A stretch of 64,000 bases of DNA from Mycobacterium sp. Aquia_216 (GTDB taxonomy: Bacteria > Actinomycetota > Actinomycetes > Mycobacteriales > Mycobacteriaceae). A program made the position numbers and the translations under genes. Positions 63,469-64,000 of this stretch are shown here, in pieces. The stretch lies in NCBI RefSeq assembly GCF_026723865.1, contig NZ_CP113529.1, forward strand, positions 5,332,001 to 5,396,000. The letters run 5' to 3'. Within the stretch, counting starts at the first letter, position 1. Each line of letters opens with the position of its first letter. The notes beneath the pieces were generated by a model, which made no database searches, had not been told where the DNA came from, and saw only the letters and a program-made list of their open reading frames with translations.

Positions 63469-64000
63469 TTAGGCCGGGGCCGGTCCAGACGGTGACGACG
63501 GCGACTGGTCGCCGCTCTGCTCGGACCCACCCGCACCGCCGGCCGACGGTGGCGGGCTGAAGCTCGGGAACCCGGTGGGCGGCGTGGACGGACCCTGCTG
63601 GGATGCCGACTGCGGTCCGGACTGGGCACCGAATCCGCCGGTCGGGATCGCGCTCTGGGTGGGAGCCTGGCTCGACGGGTAGCCGCCGTATTGCGATCCG
63701 TACCCCCCGGGGGCCTGCGGGTTGTGCTGCTGCGGGGACTGCTGGCCGTAGTAGCCGCCGTGCTGCTGAGCTCCGTATTGCCCGTACTGGCCGTATTGCC
63801 CGTACTGCGCGTAAGGGTCGTACTTGGGCCGCGGCGGCGGCGCGGTGATCACTCCGGAGTCCAACAGCAGCACGACGACGGAGGCGACGGCCTGGAGCAC
63901 GCTGCACGCCACCAGAGGCCACATGGCCCAGCCGATGGCGAATCCGGCCGGGGTGTTGATGACCTCCGCGATCGACAGCAGCGCGCCCAGCACGGCGACG
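63469..64000 (-). CDS. 34-kDa antigenic-protein-like membrane protein (Rv0954), 5' part outside window
   Basis: The visible 177 codons begin mid-gene: two hydrophobic helices ([19 protein letters not shown] and [20 protein letters not shown]) and a long Gln/Gly/Tyr/Pro-rich tail with [11 protein letters not shown] and [13 protein letters not shown]. The layout fits Rv0954 and the 34-kDa antigen family (DUF5336), a membrane protein with a disordered C-terminus. The frame has no stop up to the window end, so the N-terminal membrane helices lie beyond it. Confidence 0.85.
   Translation of the reverse strand, partial: VAVLGALLSIAEVINTPAGFAIGWAMWPLVACSVLQAVASVVVLLLDSGVITAPPPRPKYDPYAQYGQYGQYGQYGAQQHGGYYGQQSPQQHNPQAPGGYGSQYGGYPSSQAPTQSAIPTGGFGAQSGPQSASQQGPSTPPTGFPSFSPPPSAGGAGGSEQSGDQSPSSPSGPAPA

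Noticed and set aside
63720..63815. Short tandem YGQYGQ repeat as possible CRISPR or satellite
   Set aside because: Codon-level repeat inside a disordered protein tail; no spacers.

Overview
The window is chromosomal DNA of high G+C content from a mycobacterium, most likely a slow-growing non-tuberculous species. Indicators are an mce/yrbE operon, two PPE proteins, MTB12-like secreted proteins, a Pap-type acyltransferase, MprAB-PepD, PerM, and a core gene order from about 32 kb to the right end that matches, in reverse, the Rv0954-Rv0996 segment of M. tuberculosis H37Rv as I remember it.

Left part (1-32 kb), accessory. (a) 1-2.5 kb: the start of an mce operon (yrbEA, yrbEB, mceA, minus strand) coupled to a decayed Rieske-oxygenase start. 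(b) 2.6-9.5 kb: an unusual catabolic-looking cluster with a HbpS/GlcG-like protein, a GntR/FCD regulator, a stand-alone PEP-utilizing-enzyme barrel that lacks the expected cysteine, a ThDP-dependent enzyme, a 2OG-Fe(II) oxygenase and a bicupin. Four copies of a near-identical palindromic site centred on TGTCGACA lie in its non-coding DNA, including one upstream of the mce operon. This is the best candidate for an undescribed system. (c) 9.5-16.2 kb: an acyl-CoA degradation cluster (acyl-CoA dehydrogenase, two crotonases, thiolase, two MaoC-type hydratases, SDR, TetR) with a shared TetR-type operator. (d) 16.7-31.4 kb: redox and envelope genes, including a protein that fuses two flavin split barrels, a ferredoxin reductase and a 2Fe-2S ferredoxin. 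Two diverged copies of a four-gene module (PPE, siderophore-interacting-protein-like reductase, MTB12-like exported protein, TetR) flank methyltransferases, a DUF1543 protein and an AraC regulator.

A tRNA-Ala(CGC) at 32.2 kb separates the accessory block from the conserved core.

Right part (32-64 kb), core. glpR, rimJ, moeA/glp and galU run on the minus strand. 5-FTHF cyclo-ligase, a CIRCE-like element, the FmdB/Ruc-like chaperone, a SAF protein and mscL run on the plus strand. Next come moaB2, pepD, mprB and mprA (envelope-stress system) and rpmF on the minus strand. A plus-strand acyl-CoA carboxylase operon follows (AtuA-like, fadE13, accD2, accA2, fadE12, echA7). It is followed by a DUF1707 protein, two condensation-fold acyltransferases, the VWA/MoxR pair, purH, purN, perM and a partial Rv0954-like protein.

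Starts were chosen by ribosome binding sites, coupling overlaps and family length where possible. Functional names come from recognising motifs by eye; no database search was run.
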